From Mactra quadrangularis (Eukaryota > Mollusca > Bivalvia > Venerida > Mactridae): a stretch of DNA of 64,000 nucleotides. Location: assembly GCA_025267735.1 (NCBI GenBank), contig CM046296.1, positions 23,524,464 to 23,588,463 of the forward strand, read 5' to 3'. The notes under the pieces are model-generated. The model was not told the DNA's origin. It did no database searches and was given only the letters and a program-made list of their open reading frames with translations. The position numbers were made by a program, and so were the translations under genes. This document shows positions 52,709-64,000 of the stretch, one piece after another. Within the stretch, counting starts at the first letter, position 1, and each line of letters begins with the position of its first letter.

Positions 52709-54730
52709 TATTTTTAATACATTGTAATTTGTGCATGTATTTAACTTAAACGTATCTGAACATGCTGTACTGTTATTATACAAAATTTGGTGGTCCTAAT
52801 AGTGCAGCGGTATTGTACAAATGGTAACAGCCATTATCAAAGAGCATTAAATACTTATCATTTATGTATCGTATGAAATTTGGCTCTTATGTGAAAAGTA
52901 CTAACGTTTTAGGCCTAACTAGAATATTTACTGAAAAAAACAACACTTATCTTCGTGTTTAAATATAGCATGAAACATTGAGTTAATTTATTGAGTTTAT
53001 TTTTGGAAAAAGACACACCGATCTGTTTCATCGGACTAATTATCCCAAAATATCAGTATAGAACTTGACAAATATGTTCTGTGTAGAAATTCACTTATAC
53101 TAATGTAATTTCTTTGTTAAATTGAAGAGCACTTTTCCGAAACGCGCTTTTTCCATTTATTCTTTCCGAGCACATGGGCTTTTGTGTACGTCAACTATGA
53201 TCGCATATTGCGTTTTGTTTTCCAAATTTATCTTCATTTTAATTAAATGCCACAAAATCATGCATTTAAATCCTATAGTAGTTTTTAAAAATGCATGTAT
53301 CAAGCAATTCCTTTTTGGCTAATCTGAGTCAAATCAATATCAATAACACGGGAAATATGTAAAACAAACAAACAATAACAATATCATGACCTATATTAAG
53401 AAATATGTCTATGATGTATAGACTGTGATGCTATCACCTCATTAACAGCTGAAGAGAAAACTATTTGTAACATAAGCACATTGTAGAGTGCTATACTGAA
53501 AAGTCAAGATTGTTTTCAAAGAGTCATCAATCATTGCTGCTGTCACTGAAAGAGTCTGTCTGGAAGATTTAAAAGATAAAATATGACTTACTTTTTCTTA
53601 CTTAACATTGCTGGAATATGTATAGGCGTATTGCCTGTCATTGGTTGGCATTTTTCCTTAATACAATTCTAGAGTAAATCATGAATGATCTTATAAATAG
53701 CGTGGTATGGGTCACTCGAGTATTGGATGTTGAAACAATATGACCAGCTGCCAAGTTGTCAACAAGCATTATTATATTTCCTTGGGGGACAAATGTGAAT
53801 AGTTATAGAAAAAACGGTTCACGGTTTTGGGGCAAATATAAATATTCATAACAAAAAGTACATGGATAAAATTTTACCAGTTCAGATAATGCAATCATTA
53901 TTAGATTATCTTCACTGAATTATTATTGGTGTCTTTGAAGTTTTATCTTTGTGATTTAAAATACTCTCAGGTTGTTTCGTAATACTTTGTGTGGATTATT
54001 TATTTCGCTCGCAATCGGATATTTAATGTAACCAGTGGCAGCCTGTGGTTCATTAATGGTTAACTCATTTGACTGTGATACAATTTGGTGATACTTTTTG
54101 CTATGTGCGTTTTATTATTTGTTTACTGAATGCTTGTTTTGCAAATATTATTGTAAATATTTCAACCGAATAATAATACTTTGCTATAGTGAAGTGATAC
54201 ACGATGTATTACTTTTTTAATATTACTTTTTTAATATCATAAGTATATTATGATAGTGGAATAACATTTATTTGCAGTGATTTTATATGGTGGCATATTT
54301 CTGATTTTAATGTAATTCGTATAAATTTTCAATCATTGTGAGTCTAGTATATTACGCATAATATTATTATTATGCATAATTATTCGCTACAGAGGTAAAT
54401 GACAAGCAAATTTCAATAACTGTCAAAGATGAAAAAGCCCATTAATTGAAATATTCAAATAGTATATAAAATGATAACGTGGGTGGAGGAGAGGTGATTG
54501 ATATTAAACTATTATGTAATAAATATATACCACCATAGATAAGAAATGTGAAACTTTTTTTAGATGGACGTTATCGTGCGTTACTGCGTTACTTTATCAT
54601 GTTACAAGCAATTTAGCTTTATCTTGTATAAATTCCTGACGTATGTCTTCACTTGTCTAGAAACTTTCTGAGAAATTTGGGATGTTCATTCTTATGGAGA
54701 TTTTTTTAGATTTTAGTTTGTCATATTTGA
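52709..54730. other. Non-coding stretch before candidate first exon 3
   Basis: No exon or repeat family except a single 16-bp end of the tggtggcat element at 54288. The promoter of the 54731 exon should lie in its last part. Confidence 0.45.
54288..54303. mobile_element. Single end of tggtggcat MITE
   Basis: 'tggtggcatatttctg' preceded by TA is identical to the ends at 59314 and 60868. No partner end was found, so it is a relic. Confidence 0.5.
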
Positions 54731-54810
54731 ATGATAATGTTGAAGTTAATGATGGATCTTAAAGCAGCTGTCGGTGATGACACCTCAGCTAGATTATTAG
54801 CTATATTAAG
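54731..54810 (+). CDS. Candidate alternative first coding exon 3
   Basis: An in-frame TGA directly precedes ATG 54731. The frame reads MIMLKLMMDLKAAVGDD, then TSARLLAIL, and a split AG before donor gtatgt at 54811, so phase 2. Internal ATGs at 54737, 54749 and 54752 could also start translation. The block 'LLAIL+AG' matches the ends of the candidate exons at 34572 and 38626, while the upstream parts of the three differ. That is the pattern of alternative first exons with separate promoters. Family not recognised. Confidence 0.5.
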
Positions 54811-55809
54811 GTATGTAAGAATTATTAGCTTTAAACAAACATAAACTACATTATGACGTATTTGTTGTGTTAAACATGCATGCGAAGATATTTTGCTACG
54901 AACGAAACTAAAAGAAGTGAAGTAGAGGTTTTTTTCAAATGTATGTCTAAAATCTGAAATGTCGGATAAATACATTAAAAATATTCAAATTTGCCAAAAA
55001 ATGCATACGGCAAAATATATTTAAAAAATGTATTTTCCATTACAAAAATGATATTTGATACACATAGTTGATTGTGGGAAAATAAATAAGCATTGGATAG
55101 CAGAAATTGAGTATGCGCAGAATGAAATCAAGTATGTTACTTGTACGCATATTTGTATAAAACTGTCGATATTTATGGCGTTTATCAAATTGTGTTCGTC
55201 TTGATTTCTGGTCTTTTGAAATGATACTTATGCTTATCAATATATGAATACCTTCTTTATGAAATTATATTTCAGCAAATATAGATTTATATTATTATTA
55301 TTATGTACCGCATTTGTATAGCGCTCTTTTCATATTGAATATATGTTCAAAAGCGCTTCACAATCATATGCATAATTAGGGAAATAGAGTTAAAATTTAT
55401 ACACTTTAAATCTAAAAACTATATTTTGCCAGACATTTGTAATATTATGGTTCTATCATGATCGTACCAACTGTTTTACATGTAGTGAAATAACAGTTAT
55501 CTATTTTAACTTGGCGTTCAAAATGTCATTACCCGTTTTGAATTTGTCGTTCTATTTTTCAGTTGTAATGCAACAACGGTATTGTTTTCTTTGTCTTTTA
55601 AGAAAATGGGTAGCTAGAAAGATGATATTGAGAGTAGATCATTTTTTAATTTTGGTTTAGAAAAGCCATTATCATATGTTTTGCTTTTTTTGAATTACTT
55701 GTATACTCTTGAAATGTTCCGTTGTCGACAATTCATGATTTGAAAGTATATATAACTGTCTACGCACGTTGAAATTAACTTGAATTATAGTCTTGGTCTA
55801 GGTTATTGG
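54811..55809. other. Non-coding stretch, intron if the exon is real
   Basis: At 55286-55370 'tatgtaccgcatttgtatag' and 'cgctcttttcatattgaata' end in 'aaaagcgcttcacaatcat'. This resembles a widespread 'agcgct..agcgcttcacaa' repeat of aquatic animals. Otherwise nothing seen. Confidence 0.4.
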
Positions 55810-56180
55810 GAAGTAAATATATTTGCAATAGAATTCAATTGACTTATGATACGCTCATCTTCAATAATCTTTAGAAGTAAATATATCTATGTTGCCTTGA
55901 ATTTACTTGTGACTTTTTCAAACTAGATCTTATTTTAGATTAAATATATCAACATAAGCCTGAATTAACTTGAAATGATTTCAAAGTTGTTTTTAGAAGT
56001 AAATGTATTTACGTGGATCAGAAAATGTATTTGATATTTTCATTTTCTATTATGTTTATAAGTGAATACATTTATGTTGGTCTGAATTTACTTGAGAGTT
56101 TTTAACCTTGCTATAAATTTAAATTAAATATATCTACCAAATCCTTAGTCACTTGAGATGTTTTCCAATTTCATCATATG
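55810..56180 (+). repeat. Degenerate tandem repeat, about 64-bp unit, six copies
   Basis: 'gaagtaaatatatctatgtt' with variants begins near 55810, 55874, 55938, 55996, 56060 and 56122. Each is followed by 'ctgaatttacttgaga'-like words and a T-rich stretch. Copies are strongly diverged, so the array is old. Confidence 0.7.
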
Positions 56181-56815
56181 TGAACGTATGTACAAATGCA
56201 CATCTGGTTAGTTCCGATTTTAATTAGATTATTTCATGGGGATATTTGTTTAAATCAATATTCCTTTACATGTCTGCCTCCTTAACGATATTTAAATGAT
56301 GAAATGATGTCTATATCAATATGTCCTTTAGCTATCGGTCTGATTATTGTCATGTCTTCACAATGAACATTATTATTAAGTACTATGATATTTTACAAAG
56401 ATAAACAGATTTATCTTATAATTAAATACACTACTATTATGATATAATTGTAGACCAATATATGTAATTATGATTGGGATTGACCTTTTTTGTCTCAGTT
56501 ATATCCCTAGATGACTGATGGAAATGATCTGATAAATCTTGGTGAAATGTGTATGACGTAAGAACAATTGTGGTTTCTTAGGAAATGGTTTTGTCTCAAC
56601 TCGTGTTCCAGTAGATTGTATAGTTGTATAGGTACTGTAGATTGAATTTTGTATGACTACTTCTGTATCTTGAACGGCAGGAAATTACCGAACCATATGA
56701 GAGGCATTGGCTGGTCAAATGTAGAACATATACTGTAACGATCTTCTACTAGGACCATCAAAACTGATGGTCTTATAAGAGAAATTGTTATAATAAAGGG
56801 TTGGTTTTCTTCTTA
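56181..56815. other. Non-coding stretch
   Basis: Nothing recognised. Confidence 0.4.
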
Positions 56816-56822
56816 AATTAAG

Positions 56823-58789
56823 AACAGAACAGAACAGAACAGAACAGAACGTATATTTTATTTCGTAACGTATACATATAATGTATCTTATTACATATAA
56901 ATCTAGGTATATAAAGTATTCTGTCACATGACAACAATGACATTCACACGCTCATTCATACCCACCCACTCACACTTTCACTCTGTCACTCACACTCAGC
57001 TCAGTCTCACCTCGATCATACAAATACACTCAAACAGATGTACATAATGATATAGTATAGCACATATACATGTATATACACACATACACATTTACATATA
57101 TTTAAACTTCTTAATAAAGGTATGTGATACACATGAGATATTGTGAGGAAGAACTAAACACTTAATATAAGTTAGTCTAATAAAATGTAAATATACAAAA
57201 CAAACACAGCACAGTATAATATTATTACTAATCTAAACATGTAATATGAGACATTTGGAACTAAAAAGTTGTATTTATTCAAACTTGAAGATTATTTTAG
57301 TATGTAAATCTCATGTTTCTATGGCAATTGATCGATTACGTAAGGAAAAAGCATGGTAAGTATATTTTGCTAAATTTATTATTTCTGCCTTATTATTAGA
57401 TTGCATAAGTTGAGTGAACTTAAAGACACTTGGTCGAACAAAATAATAACGTTTTAAGAATTGTTTACGAATATTTATATAAAGTGGACAAATACAAACA
57501 AAATGGTAGTCATCTTCGATGTCATTAGAATTACATAAAAGACATGTACGAAGATGACGTTCTATTCTTTGGTTACCATAGCGACCAGTTTCAATTCTTA
57601 GTGAATGCGCTGAGACCCTTAGTTGTGTCAACGAGATTCTATATTTTTTTGGAACAAAGTCTAAATAAGTTTCATACATAATAGAGATTTTAAAATAACA
57701 ATAAGAATGTAAACTAGGACTAACTGTAATGCTATTACACCATGATTGAAAAAATACATCAATCGCTCGTTGTTTAAAGACAATGTGAAAATTTGAAAGA
57801 TTTACACTTAAGGGATCATTCCACACATAACTAAACCCAAAGGTATCTAAAAGTGACTTGACTTTACTTGCCCAATTAATAGCTCTATTACTACAATTAG
57901 TTAGTAGAGATTCATATAATTTCTTTACAATAATATTATCTGAGTTAATAATTTTCGACCAAAATTTAATTATTCTTACATATCTATTTATATACAGCGG
58001 ATATCTGCCTAGTTCACCATATACACACATATTAGCGGTAGATGACTTAACTTTTAACAATAGTTTACAAAATTTGAGATGAATACGTTCTATATCCTTG
58101 TTTTTTGTAAAGCCCCAAACTTCGCTGGCATAGTTTAATGTTGCACCAACAAATGCATCAAAAAGTTGAAACATTGTACTTAATTTTAGATTAAATTTTC
58201 TTGTATTAGCTAAAAGACAATTCATTGCTTTGACGCCCTTGCCAACCAGCATTTCACAATTAGAGGTAAAACCGCCATTACTGCTAAAAACTGTTCCGAG
58301 GTAATTAAATCTATCTACTACTTCTAACTCAGTTCCATTAAAAAACCATTTTTCATCATTTTTCAAACGTCCTCTTTTCCGAAATACAACAATTTTACTT
58401 TTTAAAGAATTTACAGTAAGACCCCAGTTACAACAATATGTGTTTAATAAATCTAAGCTACGTTGAAGATCAGCTGTATCCTTGCCTAGTATAACCATAT
58501 CATCAGCAAAAAGCATAAGAATAAAGGAGACGTCATCAATCAACAATCCACTATTTTGGTCATTCAACAAAAATAATTCTAAGTCTTCGAGAAAAAATGA
58601 AAATAAAACGGGCGATAATACTTCCCCTTGTTTAAGGCCAATTGAACATTCAAAATAGTCGGAATATGACTTACATCCCTTTACACAAGCTTTGACCTTT
58701 GAATACATGTTTTTAATAATTCTTAAAAATTTACCCTTAATACCTAATTTGTGTAACTTGTACCATAATCCATTGCGATAAATACTATT
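56823..58789 (-). mobile_element. 5'-truncated LINE insertion, 1967 bp
   Basis: The minus strand carries the second half of a reverse transcriptase frame, about 460 bp of 3' UTR and a terminal (GTTCT)n tail of about six units (56823-56850). A 7-bp direct repeat aattaag lies at 56816-56822 and 58790-58796. The 5' break falls just after the position where the first catalytic aspartate block (FxDxxKAFD type) is expected. The open frame and the clean ends suggest a fairly young insertion. Confidence 0.88.
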
Positions 58790-58807
58790 AATTAAGCATT
58801 TGGACAT
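57311..58807 (-). CDS. Non-LTR retrotransposon reverse transcriptase, N-terminally truncated
   Basis: The frame is open for 498 codons. From residue 7 on it is reverse transcriptase: GLKQGEVLSPVLF at 57-69, the catalytic FADD at 100-103, a GLTVNSLKSKIVVF primer-grip-side block at about 129-142 and NYLG near 168-171. A thumb and long C-terminal region follow, ending in a C-x2-C..H-x2-C motif (CLLCNSNDIEDDYHFVC) near residue 423. Endonuclease and the first palm aspartate are absent, so it cannot be active. Residues 1-6 (MSKCLI) come from flanking DNA and the target duplication. The start codon is therefore accidental. A CR1/Jockey-like clade is likely, but the clade is not certain. Confidence 0.88.
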   Translation of the reverse strand: MSKCLINSIYRNGLWYKLHKLGIKGKFLRIIKNMYSKVKACVKGCKSYSDYFECSIGLKQGEVLSPVLFSFFLEDLELFLLNDQNSGLLIDDVSFILMLFADDMVILGKDTADLQRSLDLLNTYCCNWGLTVNSLKSKIVVFRKRGRLKNDEKWFFNGTELEVVDRFNYLGTVFSSNGGFTSNCEMLVGKGVKAMNCLLANTRKFNLKLSTMFQLFDAFVGATLNYASEVWGFTKNKDIERIHLKFCKLLLKVKSSTANMCVYGELGRYPLYINRYVRIIKFWSKIINSDNIIVKKLYESLLTNCSNRAINWASKVKSLLDTFGFSYVWNDPLSVNLSNFHIVFKQRAIDVFFQSWCNSITVSPSLHSYCYFKISIMYETYLDFVPKKYRISLTQLRVSAHSLRIETGRYGNQRIERHLRTCLLCNSNDIEDDYHFVCICPLYINIRKQFLKRYYFVRPSVFKFTQLMQSNNKAEIINLAKYTYHAFSLRNRSIAIET

Positions 58808-59313
58808 GCATTAAAGATCATCAAAATTCGCATGATTTTGCAATTATCAAGAGGTTTTTATAGAGAGACTTTATTATTTTATGAAAGTTGATGGTTAAAA
58901 TTAATATCATCATAATAGATGGTTCTAAACACACCTTTCTATAAGCTTACACAGATATACATGTATTGTTACAATGGATACTTCTGTTGAGTGTATGATT
59001 AATGATAAGTTTTAAAAAAATCAAGTATATATCAATATCAGTAATGTCTTTGTTGGTTTTATTGTCTTTTCACGAGAGGTAATAAGAAAAGTTCTTGATG
59101 GTAACAGTATAATTGTTAAAAGCACAATACACTGTTTTGGCGCGACGTCTCTATCAAATAACCATTTGAAAAAGCGTTTAGCAAGCAGTATCGGAAATTA
59201 GGACATGTCAGTTTTAATGTGTCTTTTTTAATTGCAAATCACTATTGATCAACACAAAATCTACATGCAAATGACTTTAAACTTGATTTTATGACATTTA
59301 TTGTTCATTTTTA
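58797..59313. other. Non-coding stretch
   Basis: Nothing recognised. Confidence 0.4.
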
Positions 59314-59404
59314 TGGTGGCATATTTCTGCCATCAGATAACCACATAACTAACTAGTTAATTAAGAGGTTAACAACGGTAGCTGATGGCAGAAATATGCC
59401 ACCA
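59314..59404. mobile_element. TA-flanked MITE (tggtggcat type), 91 bp
   Basis: Ends 'tggtggcatatttctgccat' and its reverse complement, continuing through 'cag'. The middle has 'aactagttaattaagaggtt'. TA flanks at 59312-59313 and 59405-59406. It is a short form of the 60868 element. Confidence 0.88.
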
Positions 59405-60313
59405 TACATTTTAATTTGTCTGGTACGTTATTTGATTAAAGTTAATAGTCCGAAGTATAGAATCATGTTTTAATAATTAGAAGTGTATCCATTATATAGG
59501 TTAATGAAATGAGAACGTTTCATCTCCCAGGTCTTTGTTTAAGAATACATCGATTTCGACTTTTAGTTAATACTTATTTAGTTAAAAGGCAAGGGAGGAC
59601 ATGGTGTATGTTCTCATTTACTTAATTACATCAATATTTGCATCTTTTTTCCAAATCACCATAACATGCAATCAAAGACATATATTCCTTTTATTACATC
59701 ATAAGTACCACGACCTTTATCGAATGCTGGTAAATAGTCTGTTTAATTTCTACTTAATTTATAATAAATACTTGTGGCAGTACATCAATGGTTACTTGAT
59801 ATTACTGTGTATTTAGCGCGTATTCATTATATAGCAGACACGCCTAACTATTCTGATAACATTTCAAACTGGGTTTTATAATTAAGAAATAATTTCCTAT
59901 CATGATTTAACACTTTATAAATCACTGTTTTATGTTCAGTTACGTACTATCTTGTTGTGGTGAGTTTAAGTATGCGTTTTCAATTGTCTAAGATTATTTA
60001 CTATGAAAGTAATAATAAAGTAATAATAGACGCCATCTTTACTTATCATAGATGGCATAGTCTTATAGGAGAGTATTATTGCTTTCATTTTTTTTATTTC
60101 AAGTCTTGAAAATATATACATGTGTGTATCTGAGTTCACTCCGTGAAAAATACTTACGCCAATGTCGACAAAAATCTTTTATACAGCGTTTCTGAATTCC
60201 AAACCATGATTAATGTACCAATAAATCACTAATGATGGTATTCATATTAATTACAAATTTATGATTTCGAGCAATTTATAATGTGTTTCAATAGCATTGA
60301 ATAGTACTTTGAT
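59405..60313. other. Non-coding stretch
   Basis: AT-rich, nothing recognised. Confidence 0.4.
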
Positions 60314-60321
60314 ATCATTTC

Positions 60322-60857
60322 TAGGGCTGCAACGATTCGATTCGATACATCGAAACTCGATTGTAAGGGTGCCGATTCGATTTCGATTCGGGACCCGCGA
60401 GTTTCGATTCGATACTGACTTAAAAGTGTCTACATAAGTTATATGTTAGTTTATTCAAATTTAAATAGTTTTGCATGCACAGTGTATGTTTAACTAATAT
60501 GTACAATAGTATACCAAGAACTGCATCTTTCTACAACTTATGATCCATGCTGTTTTTACTTTTTAAGTCGATATAACATTAGTAATACATTTTCGCGACC
60601 TTTACATTCGTACCCAATCCATTTCGTACTTTAATAAAGCAAATATAAAAAATATCAGATATTCGAGTTTCGTGTTATCCAATTTTAGTAACACTTTTAT
60701 TTTAATAATATTATTTAGTTTGAAGCTCAAATATGTGTATAAATGCCTATTTGTAGTAAATTGTATTTTTAAAAGAATCGAATCGAAAAAAATCGAATCG
60801 AAAAAAAAATCATCGAATCGCATCGAATCGACTTTCCGGTGAATCGTTGCAGCACTA
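60322..60857. mobile_element. hAT-like MITE, 536 bp
   Basis: Ends 'tagggctgcaacgattc' and reverse of 'gaatcgttgcagcacta', one mismatch in 17. Inside each end are clusters of tcgattcga-type words. A perfect 8-bp target-site duplication, atcatttc, lies at 60314-60321 and 60858-60865. It is different in sequence from the 26258/27885 family. Confidence 0.92.
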
Positions 60858-60867
60858 ATCATTTCTA

Positions 60868-61141
60868 TGGTGGCATATTTCGGCCATCAGATAACCACAT
60901 AACTAACTAGTTAATTAAGAGGTTAACTAGTTATGGTAACTAGTTAACCTCTTAAGTTTATTAAGTTAAGTGGTTAACTAGTAACCGTAATTAACTAGTT
61001 AGTTAAGAGGTTAACTAGTTACAGTAACTAGTTAATCTATTAAGTTAATTAAATAAAGTCGTTAACTAGTTACCGTAACTAGTTAACCACTTAAATAACT
61101 AGTTATTTATGTGGTTATCTGATGGCAGAAATATGCCACCA
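60868..61141. mobile_element. TA-flanked MITE (tggtggcat type), 274 bp
   Basis: Ends 'tggtggcatatttcggccat' and 'gatggcagaaatatgccacca' in inverted order, with one base changed. The inside is a set of taactagttaac palindromic words, 'gttaactagttaccgtaact' and relatives. TA at 60866-60867 and 61142-61143. It sits directly beside the right target duplication of the hAT-like element. Confidence 0.9.
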
Positions 61142-61143
61142 TA

Positions 61144-64000
61144 CGTTTCATCAAACGATTTTGATAAATATCTTTATCATACAAAGTTAAGGGATTTCCT
61201 CTTCTTTCTCATATATTTTTACTCAAAAGAGAACTACATTTGCTTTAGTGTATTTCATACATTGAAATAGCTTAAGTGTGCTGATATAAATTTCTATTTT
61301 CTAATAAATAATCTGTGACTAATTCATATGTTACCTAAATCACAAAGACTTCTGTGGAACTCACTAACATTTCACAGCGTGTCTCAAGAATAAAGATAGA
61401 TATTTACTCACGTATCTACACTAAACTAATCATTATGATAGATATTACAACAAGTGTTATGTCTATTTTCATGAGGAGTTATCTCATTGGTTGATAAGTT
61501 GAAATGAAACATCTTTGAATGCTTTAATAATGCGAGGAATTTTCTAAAGAGTATTACCGGATATAAGGCTTCAAGATGGAACAGTTTGCAGATAGTGCCC
61601 AAATCGTATATTACAAACTTAATCACGTTTTTATCTTCATTTCACCAAACCCAGCCTGAATTCTATAGCAATGTTATTTCTATTTGACTTTACCATTCCA
61701 AAGCACAAATCCTTGCAGTTAGATAATTAGCTCAATTACTTGCACATACTTATGAACTAAACAAGAGAAAGAAGCCATAAGTATTGTGAGAAAAAATGTA
61801 ATTTATTAATAAATGACGAAATTATACTTTCAACAACATATATACAGATCACAAAAGTATCAAATGATAGATGATACATAATTATGCCAAAAATGAGCTC
61901 AACTATTGTATGCATAATTCTAACACAAAGGAGGGGAAATCGACCGCAAACAATGCGATTACAGGTATTCGTAAGGAACATTTGAAACTCGGCGAAAAAA
62001 CATATGATAAGGTTTTCTCGGCGTGTCCTCATGTACATGTGTAATTTTAACGTTATGCACACTATGTTTGTTTTGTGGCATAATAAGTCTTTTACTCTAC
62101 AATGTCAAAGGTTCTAACAATACAACAAAGATGACAATTTTATAGTATATTTTGACACCGATCATATATGATGGCATTCGGAACTCCTCGGTCATTCGCT
62201 ACGAATAACCTCGGCCATATTTAGACGCCATTTTGGAAAAACCGGCGTTGAAGTAAACAAATACACGATCGTTTAGGCGATGACTGAAGTTTCGTTTTTA
62301 GTCCGTAAATTTGAAATTACACACTTCAATGATACCGATTACCAATATTTGGTTCAATTTAAAACAAATAAATATGTTTAGACAAAGATCTGTGTGTATA
62401 CTACAAGAACTATTTTATGTAACTGTTACGTGGTTCGCCTCGCGTAGGTAGTAAAATCACAAAAAATCAGGGAAGACCCCCCACGAATCCATCCGAGATT
62501 ATTCATTCATGAAAGGTCGAGGTGTTCCGAATGATGTGATGGATGCAGAGATTTGAAAGGTGTCCGACTTTCTACAGTGTACGGCTCAACAGTTTCTGTT
62601 TATCGAAGGCCTGGCTCAAGTTGGGTCCTAAACTGAGCTACATGAGCACCTCATTCCAGTTGAGATAGCAACCATCACAAACGCCAACTTGTTAAACCTA
62701 AATGCCAGCAGCCTCAATGACAAATTTTGCAGGATACGCCAAATATAAAACAAGCTTGTAAATATATTAACAGACACGACAGTTTATACTGCGCTTATAG
62801 ATGTAGACAGTTTCATCATTAACATACTAATCAACTTAAGAAAGATTTCAAATGAAATCCTATCACATCATATCGACATGCTGTGTATGTAATCAGCTTA
62901 TGTAATCGGCTTGTTCATGTGACCCTTTCTGGCACTGACACTTGGTCAAATGTCTGGTTAATAAAATGATTGAAAATCGATCGTTTCTGTATCACGTAGA
63001 TACTTAATTTTATAAGAACGATTGTTAAATGTCTTTACTCGGTTCGGTTTGGATTGGATTAAAGACATACAGACACAAAATTATCACATTTTGTAGAATG
63101 CTACTGATAATAACAATTAATAAAAGTCCTTATTTGGTACTTAATTGTTAACAGTATTTTGTATATAATGGTATCTTATGTTGTTAAAATTTGCCATGCT
63201 GGGCCCGTATTATCAGGCGTCATATAACTGATTTGTGACGTAAACCCTTCTTTAATGTATTGTTAAAGTATCGTATTTTTGAAAGTATGCTTCTCTCGTG
63301 AAGCTAGGCAATGTTGTGTTGTCTGCTTCGATGTAATTGACTTACTTGTCTGCATTCTCTGTTCGCTTTCTGTTGTTATCTCCAGTCTGAGACGATGTTA
63401 AACTTTATCACAGACAAACAAATTACTACTTCTTTGTTATTACTGTTATCAATATTTAATTTACCTTTTAATCTGGTCATGTCTATTGGTACATTTAAAG
63501 ACAATCATAGAGGCTTATCCTTCCTTATCCAAATACAGGTCAGTTACATGGCCATCCTTGATATGAATGAATCTACCGAAGCGTGTTTTTTAATTTCCTG
63601 ATTATAAAAATGCATTGAGAATAGATGATCTGTGGACAGAAAGTGCTTTCATTTTTGGTAGGAAATTAAATTCTTTATGGAAGCACTCCATCAATGAGTA
63701 TATACAACCGGTCATATGTACAAGTAGTAGTATTTTCTAAAAGTACTTTCTGCTCACTGCATACGATGCTACTTAGAACAAAAAGACAAGTGCGTCTTCA
63801 TTTCATCGGTAATTGAGTACTCTTAACCTTACACTATTGCTGTTGTTAATTCCCTAGTACTCATTTGTATGGTACACTAAAATTAACCCGAGCTTGACCT
63901 CTTTGCATGAAAACAATGTAGTACCGAATTCAATGTCTACACTTGGTTTCTTCGTTATATCGCAAATCATATCAGCAACTTTAATTGACAATCTTATAAG
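61144..64000. other. Non-coding stretch to window end
   Basis: At 62173 'cattcggaactcctcgg' and at 62518 'gtcgaggtgttccgaatg' are inverted arms of hairpin repeat Y, about 360 bp apart. 61730-61990 is weakly similar to 50150-50350. No exon supported. If the first-exon model is right this is intron. Confidence 0.45.

Overview
The window looks like nuclear DNA of an animal, most likely a marine lophotrochozoan and probably a bivalve or other mollusc. It is AT-rich, genes are split by introns with normal GT-AG sites, intergenic space is large, and it carries at least four tRNA-derived SINE families, non-LTR retrotransposon pieces and many small palindromic DNA elements. The species call is an inference from repeat style and from the divergence of the one recognisable gene.

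Region by region. 1-3.8 kb: the last five coding exons (+) of a ZFR-type DZF-domain RNA-binding protein gene, ending with a poly(A) signal at 3754. 6.4-11.5 kb: a complete six-exon gene on the minus strand for a secreted protein of 267 residues, with a signal peptide, a short dibasic-rich linker and five LDL-receptor class A modules, one exon per module, all with phase-1 introns. Its introns are full of SINEs and foldback elements. 12-32 kb: almost purely repeats (Tc1/mariner-like and hAT-like MITEs, SINEs, a 24-25 bp minisatellite at 22.1-22.65 kb), with one good isolated coding exon at 13780-13869 and weak coding-like pieces at 28.4 kb and 31.0 kb. 32.8-55 kb: three candidate first coding exons (34505-34572, 38541-38626, 54731-54810). 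Each starts with its own ATG, encodes a short acidic or helical peptide, and ends in a very similar '(L)xAIL' motif at a phase-2 donor. This suggests alternative first exons (alternative promoters) of one gene whose body lies beyond 64 kb. The area also has diverged long-range duplications. 52.4-64 kb: two 5'-truncated LINE insertions (one with a 498-codon open reverse-transcriptase frame), a 64-bp degenerate tandem repeat, and a nest of TA-flanked and hAT-like palindromic elements.

The strongest points for follow-up are the alternative first-exon cluster, the 78-bp TA-flanked palindromes beside two of those exons, the clean target-site duplications on SINE, LINE and hAT copies (recent mobility), and the CxC variant LDLa modules of the secreted protein. 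I saw no rRNA, true tRNA gene, CRISPR array or virus.
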